Part shown: in pieces, positions 50,489 to 58,466 of the stretch | Position numbering within the stretch: position 1 is the first letter of the stretch | Layout: every line of letters starts with the position of its first letter | Notes under the pieces: model-generated | What the model was told of the DNA's origin: nothing | The model's database searches: none | Seen by the model: only the letters and a program-made list of their open reading frames with translations | Virus record (IMG/VR): IMGVR_UViG_3300036715_001865 | Location: 1-64,000 of that record | Source: a virus | Direction: 5' to 3' (one strand) | Length of the DNA stretch: 64,000 nucleotides | Made by a program: the position numbers and the translations under genes

Positions 50489-50518
50489 TACCTACCTGTT
50501 GTTGTGTAGGTATTTATA
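50489..50518 (-). promoter_or_regulatory. Late promoter adjoining a ribosome-site-hiding hairpin
   Basis: TATAAATA (50518-50511) runs into TACCTAC (50512-50506), which pairs with GTAGGTA (50495-50489) holding the AGG ribosome site 7 nt before ATG 50483. The late start would fall just after the 5' arm, freeing the site. Confidence 0.7.
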
Positions 50519-50536
50519 CGGCCACCAAATGATTTG

Positions 50537-50989
50537 TTACTTACCAAACCAGATATGCGCAGGCTTCACTGCACATATAACACCCCACCTGTGATCGACA
50601 TAACCCCAATCTTCGACAAACACCCGCCAACCTAATTTATTACTACCATCATGGTCGAGATTTCTATCCCAACCAACACATTCTACTGTGGATGATTCAG
50701 GTGACTGTAACCATTTCCACACCTCTTGTATAGTTTCGTCTGCTGTTAAATCTGTTGGATGTCGGACAAACCCATCCCACGTTTCATCAGCATACCACAA
50801 AGCATCATCTGATACTTCGTCAAATATTTCATCAAAATCCATATTACCCATAATACCAGCCCACCAACTCATACCTCTTGGTGGAAGAGGGATAGGTTTC
50901 CCAGCTCTGGCCATATCAGCCCACTCTCCAACAAACCCTCTAATACAAATCATTTGTTGTATCGGTCCTGTTAATTGTTCTAATTTCAT
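50537..50989 (-). CDS. Hypothetical tryptophan-rich late protein
   Basis: 150 residues, AAGGA before ATG. Acidic and unusually rich in tryptophan (13 by eye) with motifs FVGEWADMARAGKPIPLPPR, FDEIFDEVSDDALWYADETW and VGWDRNLDHDGSNKLGWRVF. No signal peptide, membrane segment or cysteine cluster is visible. Late promoter core 32 nt upstream. It lies between the HNH endonuclease and the putative internal proteins. I do not recognise the family. Confidence 0.7.
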   Translation of the reverse strand: MKLEQLTGPIQQMICIRGFVGEWADMARAGKPIPLPPRGMSWWAGIMGNMDFDEIFDEVSDDALWYADETWDGFVRHPTDLTADETIQEVWKWLQSPESSTVECVGWDRNLDHDGSNKLGWRVFVEDWGYVDHRWGVICAVKPAHIWFGK

Positions 50990-51019
50990 AGTATTTCCTT
51001 GTTTCTGTAAGTTATTGAA

Positions 51020-51139
51020 TTATTTATATAACAACCCATACTCCTTAAAAATATCAGGAACAAACTCTTTTAATTTATCTTTGCTCCCAATATTCTCTCT
51101 CCAACCTAACATTTGTAAGTTATCAGGATGAGCACATAC
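51020..51139 (-). pseudogene. C-terminal remnant of another HNH endonuclease
   Basis: In the frame offset from the end of endonuclease 6, the minus strand reads VCAHPDNLQMLGWRENIGSK, followed by DKLKEFVPDIFKEYGLLYK and stop. This is the typical end of an HNH endonuclease (N-L-Q-M-x-x-W-x-E-N-x-x-K) and parallels the internal HNH segment of endonuclease 6 (CADDSNLQMIGWLENVGSRN). No start or catalytic histidines remain. The last codons overlap the late promoter of the next gene. Confidence 0.75.
51021..51028 (-). promoter_or_regulatory. Late promoter core TATAAATA
   Basis: Exact core, 32 nt before the 150-residue hypothetical gene, inside the HNH remnant. Confidence 0.7.
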
Positions 51140-52772
51140 TAAATTTTAATGTTCCACAATCCCACACTCTATAAAAACCATGATTAACCATGTTTTGATA
51201 CTCAGTTAATGTGGCGTCATAATTTGGTAGGGTATTTTTAATAATATCTTTTCTATAGTTCCATCTATGTTTCCGCTGCCCGTTTACCACATAAAAATAT
51301 GCTGGAGGATTAGTTGCTACTAAATTGAACCCCAGTTGGTAATACATATTACCAACGCTCCACCGTATGTCAGCAAAACTATATATTTCTTTCCAACTGT
51401 GATTTCTCTTAAAATGGGTCAATAATTTAGATGCTATCCCCGGAATACGGTAGTCAACATCTGTACAAAATCTACTTAATTCCCATATCCCTTCTTTTGA
51501 TTTTGTTTTATCTTTTTGTCCCAAAGCTACTCTAGGTGAAGTCCATGTCATGACAGATATTAATTTATCGTTATAATATGCTCCGTAACACAACTGAGAA
51601 TTATCATTCCCCTGAACGTGGTTGGCATTCAATAACGATTTTTTTTCTTCAGGTGTACAATATTTAATGACACAATTACGAGCATGTATTTTTTCAGCAC
51701 TTCCTGTAAATGTGTAATGTTTTAATTTTGCGGTCAATAAATCAACATTTTCCATTTCGTCCTCAAACAATACAATAAAAGGTGTAGCAGATTCTTTAAA
51801 TGCTTTATATATAGCCAACCCACTTTTTAAATTCGCATACGATTTGTCCAATGGCAGTACTATAATAGCTCTATTTGAAGCTTCATCATACACTGTCACA
51901 ATAATATCAGCAATTTTTATAAAAGGTTTGCTATTAGGAAATATACCCATCAATGTTTTAGCGTACTGTTCCAATTTTGTATTAGTTGAAATAAACTGAA
52001 AAAACAACGGAGGGATAGTTCCTTTAATATGATTTCGAGAGCCAACATTTTCCAACCATCCAATCATTTGAAGATTAGAATCGTCAGCACACATCTCAGG
52101 TGGGATATTATTATCAAAACAAAACCGTTTAGGTACAATATGGTCTAAATGATACGCTCCATCTACACCTGCTTTCCCTCGTTTTAAATTAAGGGGATTA
52201 ATCTTTTTCTTATGCTTTTTATATACTTGTTCCGTCAAAGCTGTTACAGTAGCCTTATATTGTTGCCATTCTGTAGCAGTTTCTTTCCATTTAGCTGAAT
52301 TTGCCTTTGACCAAGCTGTTAATGGAGCAACTCTTTTCAATGGTCCACACACTCCACATTCTACTTCCATTTCTAATAAATTAGTTGGAGTACAATGAAA
52401 TTCGTGGCCACAATGGATATTTTTAACTAACAATTTAGAGTAAGTGTTTTCGTTTAATAAATGCCTACGACCATCATAATTTGGTGTTAGTATTATTATT
52501 CCTCTTTCTAATAATTTTTTCAAATTTAAATCCCTAGAAATAGAATATTTCTGGTCTCTTTTGTTAGTATTACAGGTAGGACATCCAGATACTCCATATT
52601 TTTTATATGTTTGTCTTTTGGATAAAGGAGTAGCAGTCCATATATGATTACAGGTCATACATTGCATTTTGTGGTGTTTTTTAGTTCCAATAAATGGTTC
52701 TAAAAGTTTAATGTGGTTTTCAGTTTCTAACAATAATGGATAATTATTATTAAATTCTCCTTCTTTTGGCAT
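51123..52772 (-). CDS. Homing endonuclease 6: zinc ribbons, HNH nuclease, Mom/GNAT-like C-domain
   Basis: 549 residues, AGGAG before ATG. Two zinc-ribbon-like regions: CMTCNHIWTATP...GCPTC (about 37-70) and CGHEFHCTPTNLLEMEVECGV (about 120-145). An HNH nuclease is at about 205-250 (YHLDHIVPKRF, DSNLQMIGWLENVGSRNHIK). A C-terminal domain from about 380 (NHVQGNDNSQ, GIASKLLTHF, YSFADIRWSVGNMYYQLGF, RVWDCG) is the same Mom/GNAT-like domain found in endonucleases 1, 3, 4 and 5, which use a Vsr-like nuclease instead. It lies right after gp23 and its terminator. Confidence 0.87.
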   Translation of the reverse strand: MPKEGEFNNNYPLLLETENHIKLLEPFIGTKKHHKMQCMTCNHIWTATPLSKRQTYKKYGVSGCPTCNTNKRDQKYSISRDLNLKKLLERGIIILTPNYDGRRHLLNENTYSKLLVKNIHCGHEFHCTPTNLLEMEVECGVCGPLKRVAPLTAWSKANSAKWKETATEWQQYKATVTALTEQVYKKHKKKINPLNLKRGKAGVDGAYHLDHIVPKRFCFDNNIPPEMCADDSNLQMIGWLENVGSRNHIKGTIPPLFFQFISTNTKLEQYAKTLMGIFPNSKPFIKIADIIVTVYDEASNRAIIVLPLDKSYANLKSGLAIYKAFKESATPFIVLFEDEMENVDLLTAKLKHYTFTGSAEKIHARNCVIKYCTPEEKKSLLNANHVQGNDNSQLCYGAYYNDKLISVMTWTSPRVALGQKDKTKSKEGIWELSRFCTDVDYRIPGIASKLLTHFKRNHSWKEIYSFADIRWSVGNMYYQLGFNLVATNPPAYFYVVNGQRKHRWNYRKDIIKNTLPNYDATLTEYQNMVNHGFYRVWDCGTLKFSMCSS

Positions 52773-52807
52773 AATATTTTCTCCTGGGGTTTACTGATAT
52801 TATACCT

Positions 52808-52815
52808 TATTTATG
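52808..52815 (-). promoter_or_regulatory. Late promoter variant CATAAATA
   Basis: CATAAATA, 36 nt before endonuclease 6. A short AACTCC/GGAGTT stem lies just upstream. Confidence 0.4.
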
Positions 52816-52865
52816 ATTATATTTCAACTCCTTACTAGTCGTTGGAGTTTCCTAGGAGATGATTT

Positions 52866-52890
52866 AAAACCCCGCAAAATGCGGGGTTTT
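52866..52890 (-). terminator. Terminator after gp23
   Basis: AAAACCCCGC pairs with GCGGGGTTTT across 5 nt directly after the gp23 stop, giving a strong stem with a U tract. Confidence 0.92.
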
Positions 52891-52904
52891 AAGGGGGGTA
52901 AAGA

Positions 52905-54332
52905 TTAAGCGAATTGGAAATTGCTTACATTAATTTTACCGTAGTAGTCGGCACTGTTTCCCAAAGATGTTTGGCTTTGAGTGAATGCTGTTTTACCGTA
53001 ACGAGTCATCATAGAAACAACTGGTTGGAAGGTAACTGGGCTGATAACAACACCAGAAGACATCAATGGAATGTAAGGGCAGTAGAAGTAACCAGTATCA
53101 GTTTCTCCATTTCCACCTTTGTAACCAACTAAGATTACGTCATTAACAGCAGCACCTAAGCCAGAGACTTGGTTCCACAAATATGAGTAAACTTTGATAG
53201 TACCGTTCAGAGTACCAACTAACATTGTGTTGTTAGGACCTTTGAATGAACCAGATACAGCAGGAGCAAAAACTGATTTTGCAGCTGATTGTAAAATAGA
53301 AACAACCATTGGAGAAACAACGATAAAGTTACCTGGGCCACGACGAGTCTTACGAGCAATTTCGTTTGCTACTGCGTTGATAACGATTCCCAAGTTAGCA
53401 AAACGATCACCCAAGTAAGCAGGTTGGTATTGAGGACCCAAACCGATAGTTGCGTAGTCATAAGTACCAACAGTACCAGCCAATGCAATCAAGTCAGATA
53501 AAATTTCAGAGTCAATTTCTTGTACGATTTCAGCAGAAACCACTTGAGACAATTCACTTTCAAGATCCAAACCGTGTTGTGATTTTAAATCTTGCATAGC
53601 TTCAATAGTCCAACCAGCTTGCAATTTACGAGTACCAGCTTCAACAGCTTGAGAAATAACTTCCAACTTCATAGTACGACCACCAGATCCTTCAATGAAA
53701 GAACCAGAACCACCATACAAACGACCAGCATAAGATTGACCCATTTGGTCAGGACCGTAAGGACCGAACAAAGAGTTGTCATAAGCAGGTAAGCTTGATG
53801 GCCAAGCACCTTTAGAAGCAGCAGCACTAATTGCTACAGGACCTGAAGTTCCATCAGTACCAGTAGAAGAAATACCACCTGCACCAGCAGCTTGAGCATC
53901 AGGAGTACCAGCAACAGCACCAGCACCACTTGAGTAAAATTGACGTAGAGCAGGGTTGTTACCAAATAGCTCATCGTTAGCAGTAATGTTAGCAGCATTT
54001 GCAGCTCCCCATGGAGTAGCTGGAGTACTAGTAACAGATTCACCGTATTTGTAACGCATTGTGTAAACCAAGCCAACTGGACCTTGCATTGGTTGAACAC
54101 CAACGATTTCAGTTGCAATTGTACCTGGGATGATACGACGTATCATTGGGATTAAGATTTTACGGAAACCAGCGATGTCATTAGCTGCAACTGCACCTGA
54201 TGCTGCTGTTTCTGTTAAAATGTGATTTTTTTGGTTTTCAAGTAAAGTACCAACGATTCCTCTTTTGTGGGAATCTAACCCATCAAGAAGGGCGTCTTTA
54301 ACTTCTGACCAATTTTCGAATAATTCATTCAT
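52905..54332 (-). CDS. 23: gp23 major capsid protein precursor
   Basis: 475 residues from ATG 54332 (AAGGAG before it). The N-terminal propeptide (1-41) ends NHILTE, a perfect LxE site for the gp21 protease, followed by TAASGAVAANDIAGFRKILI. Then come the conserved IRRIIPGTIATEIVGVQPMQ, PVGLVYTMRYKYG, a glycine/alanine-rich insertion loop, LESELSQVVSAEIVQEIDSE, RRGPGNFIVVSP and the final NVSNFQFA. It forms the hexameric lattice after cleavage. No separate late promoter core was found; transcription probably comes from the gp22 promoters. Confidence 0.97.
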   Translation of the reverse strand: MNELFENWSEVKDALLDGLDSHKRGIVGTLLENQKNHILTETAASGAVAANDIAGFRKILIPMIRRIIPGTIATEIVGVQPMQGPVGLVYTMRYKYGESVTSTPATPWGAANAANITANDELFGNNPALRQFYSSGAGAVAGTPDAQAAGAGGISSTGTDGTSGPVAISAAASKGAWPSSLPAYDNSLFGPYGPDQMGQSYAGRLYGGSGSFIEGSGGRTMKLEVISQAVEAGTRKLQAGWTIEAMQDLKSQHGLDLESELSQVVSAEIVQEIDSEILSDLIALAGTVGTYDYATIGLGPQYQPAYLGDRFANLGIVINAVANEIARKTRRGPGNFIVVSPMVVSILQSAAKSVFAPAVSGSFKGPNNTMLVGTLNGTIKVYSYLWNQVSGLGAAVNDVILVGYKGGNGETDTGYFYCPYIPLMSSGVVISPVTFQPVVSMMTRYGKTAFTQSQTSLGNSADYYGKINVSNFQFA

Positions 54333-54384
54333 TGTGTTTGCTCCTTGCAAAATAATAGCTTAGTTTTATTGTTTAAGTTTTGTG

Positions 54385-55320
54385 TTACTCAATACCTGCG
54401 ATTTTACGCAGTTGAGCTTTTTCGGCATCAGAAATAGAAGAAACTGATTGACGATCTTTGTGGTCAATAGCTGCCTCAGTGATCATTTGTTCTTGATTGT
54501 TTCCATTTCTAACAGTGCCTGTTACTTTTTTTGTTTTATTACCTTCAGCTAGTACTTTGTGTTCCTTCCCTGAAGCTGTTGATTCGTCTGATTCTTTCAA
54601 CACACGTCCAACGTAAACCTGGTAAGCGTCTTCCAATAAAGATGTATCAACATTTTTCAGAATAGCTTCCATTACTTCTTTTGTACGGCCTGATAATGGT
54701 TGTAACACTTTTTCCATTTTCATGCTTCTTTCTAAACGCGCAGTTTTTCTTTCTGATTCTTCCAAAGCAGATAGTGCATCTTCCAAGCGATATTCTGCTT
54801 CAGTAAGTGCTGCTTCAGTGGAATTATCACCAGCATAATGCTGTTTAAATTCTTTTACAAATGCTTCAAAAACATTTCTACCGAATTCATTTTTCTTAAC
54901 TACTTCAAAGTCTTCACGCAATTCGTTCAACTCAGTAGCTAATCTAACTTCAAAAAATGTATCCATTTTTTCGACTAATTGGCCCATGTCTTTTTTCAAG
55001 ACTCTTGCCATATTAGATTTAGTTTCAACTAATTTAGTTGCATATTCAGTTTCCAAATCTCTGAAGCGTTCAATATCTTCACGCAATTCATTCAATTCGT
55101 CTGTCAATGCTTCTGTTACTTTCGCGTCCAATGCTTCGATTAAAGTTTCTCTTTCTTCAATCCACTGTTCGTTCAATTTAGCAGTTACCAATGCTGTAGC
55201 ATTAGCACGAGCTTCATCAATAGTTTCAGTCAGCTGTTTTGCAAACGCGGATTCCAATTCTGCTTTGGTATCTTCTGTCAAAATATCTGCTGCTAACAAT
55301 TTTTTAAGCAGTTCGTTCAT
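54385..55320 (-). CDS. 22: gp22 prohead scaffold core protein
   Basis: 311 residues from ATG 55320 (AAGGAG before it); the longer ORF crosses promoter sequence. Almost entirely helical and highly charged, with long coiled coils (LNELREDIERFRDLETEYAT, ALSALEESERKTARLERSMK) and a conserved C-terminus (TGTVRNGNNQEQMITEA...KAQLRKIAGIE). It forms the scaffold inside the prohead and is degraded by gp21; LxE-like sites (for example ITEA) are visible. It lies between gp21 and gp23 as in T4. Confidence 0.93.
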   Translation of the reverse strand: MNELLKKLLAADILTEDTKAELESAFAKQLTETIDEARANATALVTAKLNEQWIEERETLIEALDAKVTEALTDELNELREDIERFRDLETEYATKLVETKSNMARVLKKDMGQLVEKMDTFFEVRLATELNELREDFEVVKKNEFGRNVFEAFVKEFKQHYAGDNSTEAALTEAEYRLEDALSALEESERKTARLERSMKMEKVLQPLSGRTKEVMEAILKNVDTSLLEDAYQVYVGRVLKESDESTASGKEHKVLAEGNKTKKVTGTVRNGNNQEQMITEAAIDHKDRQSVSSISDAEKAQLRKIAGIE

Positions 55321-55352
55321 ATTAAAATCTCCTTTGTTCCTATTATGTTGAA

Positions 55353-55360
55353 TATTTATG
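55353..55360 (-). promoter_or_regulatory. Late promoter variant CATAAATA
   Basis: CATAAATA, 33 nt before the gp22 start. Confidence 0.5.
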
Positions 55361-55423
55361 GTACCTCCCATTCTTTCACAAGAAAATGTTTTCATACCAT
55401 AAGTGGACCACACAGTATATGCA

Positions 55424-55431
55424 TATTTATA
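55424..55431 (-). promoter_or_regulatory. Late promoter core TATAAATA
   Basis: Exact core between gp21 and gp22, 104 nt before the gp22 start. Together with the variant at 55353 it gives tandem promoters for gp22-gp23. Confidence 0.65.
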
Positions 55432-55446
55432 CTGAGTGATGCTTTT

Positions 55447-56082
55447 TTATTTTTTTACAAACAACCCTGTTGATAACCATTTCAGTATTTCTTTTTTAAG
55501 GTATTGTTGTGCTGCATCGTCATGTTGAACATGTTCAGATAAGGTCATAATACTATGTCCATTCTTTGCTTGTTGTAATGATTCATAAATGCTACCAGGA
55601 TACGCTTCAGGTGCAGATGGTTGAGCAACAATATCAACAGTAATAAACTGAAATCCAGTTACACCACCACTTTCATTAACATTACCAGCACCTCTACTTG
55701 ATACTCCAACTTTAACATCATTTTTAATCAACTCTTGAGCAATACTACCCATTGGAGTGTTTAATAATTTTGCTTTACCGTATGCATTGTTGTCCTTCAT
55801 CCACATTTCTGTAATAACATGAGATACTCGGTCTAAATTAATTTGTAATGATTGTGGATGATCTAATTCACCCATGATTCCATTTTGTTCCATAATTCTA
55901 GCTTTTGTTCCATGTACAGCTGCAGCAATTTCTGATAATTGGTATTCTCTACCATTACGGTTTTTAACACCAGCCATCATCATAATTCCATTTAGCCATA
56001 AATGTTTTCCATCATTTACAGATTCTGTAATAAGTCTACATTCTGATGGGTATAGTTCTTCTATTAATATTTGGGCTGCCAT
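55447..56082 (-). CDS. 21: gp21 prohead maturation protease
   Basis: 211 residues (T4 gp21: 212). Herpes/phage prohead-protease pattern: catalytic His75 in GELDHP and Ser128/129 in VKVGVSSRGAG. The N-terminal MMMAGVKNRNGREY and the TVDIVAQPSAPEAYPGSI segment are typical. It cuts gp23, gp22, gp67 and internal proteins after L/I-x-E, then destroys itself. AAGGAG and an exact late promoter lie upstream. Confidence 0.96.
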   Translation of the reverse strand: MAAQILIEELYPSECRLITESVNDGKHLWLNGIMMMAGVKNRNGREYQLSEIAAAVHGTKARIMEQNGIMGELDHPQSLQINLDRVSHVITEMWMKDNNAYGKAKLLNTPMGSIAQELIKNDVKVGVSSRGAGNVNESGGVTGFQFITVDIVAQPSAPEAYPGSIYESLQQAKNGHSIMTLSEHVQHDDAAQQYLKKEILKWLSTGLFVKK

Positions 56083-56116
56083 TTTTGGGCTCCTTTGTGA
56101 TAATTTATATTGTACA

Positions 56117-56124
56117 TATTTATA
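56117..56124 (-). promoter_or_regulatory. Late promoter core TATAAATA
   Basis: Exact core, 35 nt before gene 21. Confidence 0.75.
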
Positions 56125-56166
56125 AGTCCTATTAAATTATGAGAGGTTTCTGTTATCGATAGGCAC

Positions 56167-56208
56167 AAAAAACCCCCTATGGTAGGTTATACCAGTAAGG
56201 GGGGTTTT

Positions 56209-56210
<2 letters not shown>
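56167..56210 (-). terminator. Terminator at the end of gp67
   Basis: On the minus strand AAAAAACCCCC pairs with GGGGGTTTTTT. The enclosed sequence includes an inner TGGTA/TACCA-type stem, and the outer stem begins at the gp67 stop codon. Confidence 0.85.
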
Positions 56211-56541
<331 letters not shown>

Positions 56542-56596
56542 TTAAATGCTCCTATATAGGGGTTAATGTGTTCCACGTGAACGTATTGGTTACTAT

Positions 56597-56604
56597 TATT
56601 TATG
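56597..56604 (-). promoter_or_regulatory. Late promoter variant CATAAATA
   Basis: CATAAATA, 56 nt before gene 67. Confidence 0.45.
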
Positions 56605-56682
56605 AAAGCGTGGTCATTATGTTTATTAATATTTATTAATACGAGGTGCATCCCACTATATGTGGGTATTCCCCTAGAAAAT

Positions 56683-56714
56683 TAAGGTTAAAATTTTGTA
56701 TTAGATTAACCTTA
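56683..56714 (-). terminator. Possible weak terminator after gp20
   Basis: TAAGGTTAA pairs with TTAACCTTA across a 14-nt loop just after the gp20 stop. The following sequence is AATTTTC, so termination may be partial. Confidence 0.45.
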
Positions 56715-56724
56715 TTTTGTTGTA

Positions 56725-58389
56725 TTACTTAGCTGGAGGAGGTACTTCCGCAGCTGGTTCTGGTGTTGCTTCACCACCTTCCATTCCACCTATATCACCT
56801 TCCATTCCGCCCATATCACCTTCCATTCCAGGTAGACTTCCAGCCATCATGCCGCCACCCATTCCGCCCATGCCACCCATGTCCATAGCTCCTTCAGCTG
56901 GTGGAGGACCATACATAGTAAGGAAATCTTCTTTTGTTAATTTATCAGGATCCATACCCAATTCTTCTGCTCTTAATCGTTGGTTTACCAACACTTCTTC
57001 ATCAGTCAATTGTAAGTATTTGGTCATAGTAAATCGTTTAGATAAATGTTCTACACCATTTGCTTGGCTATATGTGCTCAATAAGTCATTATCTAATTGT
57101 TGTTGTCTGTAAATTCCAAAGTTTTCTGGTTCTGGTAATTTGATTCGAAAAATTGATGGGTCAGCATTTATTCCAGCATTTTTTAAATATCGTTTGAACT
57201 CACTATCCATAACACGAGAAATATAGTTTTGCAATCGTTTGATATACATTGCAAAACGTAATTCTTGGATATAAGCAACCCCAGATTTTCCATCATTAAT
57301 AACTGCGTTATCTTGTCCTTCTCTCATGTAGGACAATGGTATTCTTAATCCTCTAAACACCTTCCATTGGAAATATTCCAAATCAGCCAATTCTCCCAAC
57401 CCTTGACCACCAGGTAAAGTTTCTACTTTATTTCCCCTACCATCTGGACGTTGCGCAAAGAAAAAGTCTTCATTCATACTTTGTGGGTTATACACAGAGT
57501 CAACTTGGTCAACACCACCTCCCATGGTTGGGATTTTACGTTGTCGAATTTCATTTTTAATACCTTCCAAGTATGACTTTACTCGTTGTGGAGGCATTTT
57601 ACCAACATCAATATAGAATACACGGCGTTCTGGAGCACGTTGGATACGGTAAATAATAATAGCATCTTCCAATAATTCTTTTTGTTTTTGGGCTCTATAC
57701 ACTGCTCTAAGGATTGATTCTCCAAAAGGGGCAGATTCACCAATGTCATCATTTAGGGTAAACCAAATTACCTCATCAGCTGCAAATGTGTCAACTAATT
57801 CATTAGAGTAGCTACCCATCTGTCCAATTGGTTGGTTGTATGGAGAGTTTGGCACTTTAGTTTCGCGTTTAATTTGCCAACCAACAACTCTAGTCATATC
57901 TCTATCATCTACAATTGCTGCTACTACATTCTTAGCATTTACGTATTCCCACTTAGCTGTTTCTTTTGATCGAATGAAAAAGCAATCACCATACTTAATA
58001 GTAACTCTTGCAATTTTATACAATCTAATATTCCAATCATGTAAATCAGACCAATACCGCAATGAAGCTCGAAGTGTCATAACTATAGAACTTGGAATAT
58101 TTTGTTCCTTTTCATTTTCGATAACCAATTCTAGTGGTAGATCGCTATTGGGGTTTGAACCAATCATTTCTTCAGCTATAGTGTCCAAACTTCTACTGAT
58201 TTCGACATCATTATCCATAAGATCATATTCTCTATATCTGGTAAGTCGTGAAGCAGAACCTTGTACTAAGCGTTGATACCAAGTATAATTTGCATATACA
58301 CCTTGGTCACCAATGCTTTGACTGTCACTCATTGTAGTTATACCTGCCTTAGGTGTAACAATTTTAAAATAATCTTGTAGTTTGGACAT
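56725..58389 (-). CDS. 20: gp20 portal protein
   Basis: 554 residues (T4 gp20: 524). Portal signatures: EYDLMDNDVEISRSLDTIAE, IVDDRDMTRVVGWQI, IWFTLNDDIGESAPFGESIL, YRIQRAPERRVFYIDVGKMP, AYIQELRFAMYIKRLQNYIS and RVMDSEFKRYLKNAGI. The C-terminus is methionine/glycine-rich (MGGMGGMGGGM) and proline-rich, unlike T4. It forms the dodecameric DNA gate and nucleates prohead assembly. Exact late promoter 40 nt upstream. Confidence 0.96.
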   Translation of the reverse strand: MSKLQDYFKIVTPKAGITTMSDSQSIGDQGVYANYTWYQRLVQGSASRLTRYREYDLMDNDVEISRSLDTIAEEMIGSNPNSDLPLELVIENEKEQNIPSSIVMTLRASLRYWSDLHDWNIRLYKIARVTIKYGDCFFIRSKETAKWEYVNAKNVVAAIVDDRDMTRVVGWQIKRETKVPNSPYNQPIGQMGSYSNELVDTFAADEVIWFTLNDDIGESAPFGESILRAVYRAQKQKELLEDAIIIYRIQRAPERRVFYIDVGKMPPQRVKSYLEGIKNEIRQRKIPTMGGGVDQVDSVYNPQSMNEDFFFAQRPDGRGNKVETLPGGQGLGELADLEYFQWKVFRGLRIPLSYMREGQDNAVINDGKSGVAYIQELRFAMYIKRLQNYISRVMDSEFKRYLKNAGINADPSIFRIKLPEPENFGIYRQQQLDNDLLSTYSQANGVEHLSKRFTMTKYLQLTDEEVLVNQRLRAEELGMDPDKLTKEDFLTMYGPPPAEGAMDMGGMGGMGGGMMAGSLPGMEGDMGGMEGDIGGMEGGEATPEPAAEVPPPAK

Positions 58390-58428
58390 TCTATAGTTGC
58401 CTTTTGATGTGTATAAGTTTATATTATG

Positions 58429-58436
58429 TATTTATA
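58429..58436 (-). promoter_or_regulatory. Late promoter core TATAAATA
   Basis: Exact core, 40 nt before gene 20. Confidence 0.72.
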
Positions 58437-58466
58437 TCGACTATTGGGAAGGTTAAAATCAACCAT

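Noticed and set aside
53834-54118. Leucine-rich minus-strand 94-codon ORF inside gp23
   Set aside because: Frame-shifted shadow of the Ala/Gly-rich gp23 insertion loop.
54350-55413. Extended N-termini of gp23 (TTG 54350) and gp22 (ATG 55413)
   Set aside because: Internal ATGs at 54332 and 55320 have strong AAGGAG sites, and the gp22 extension spans a promoter variant.
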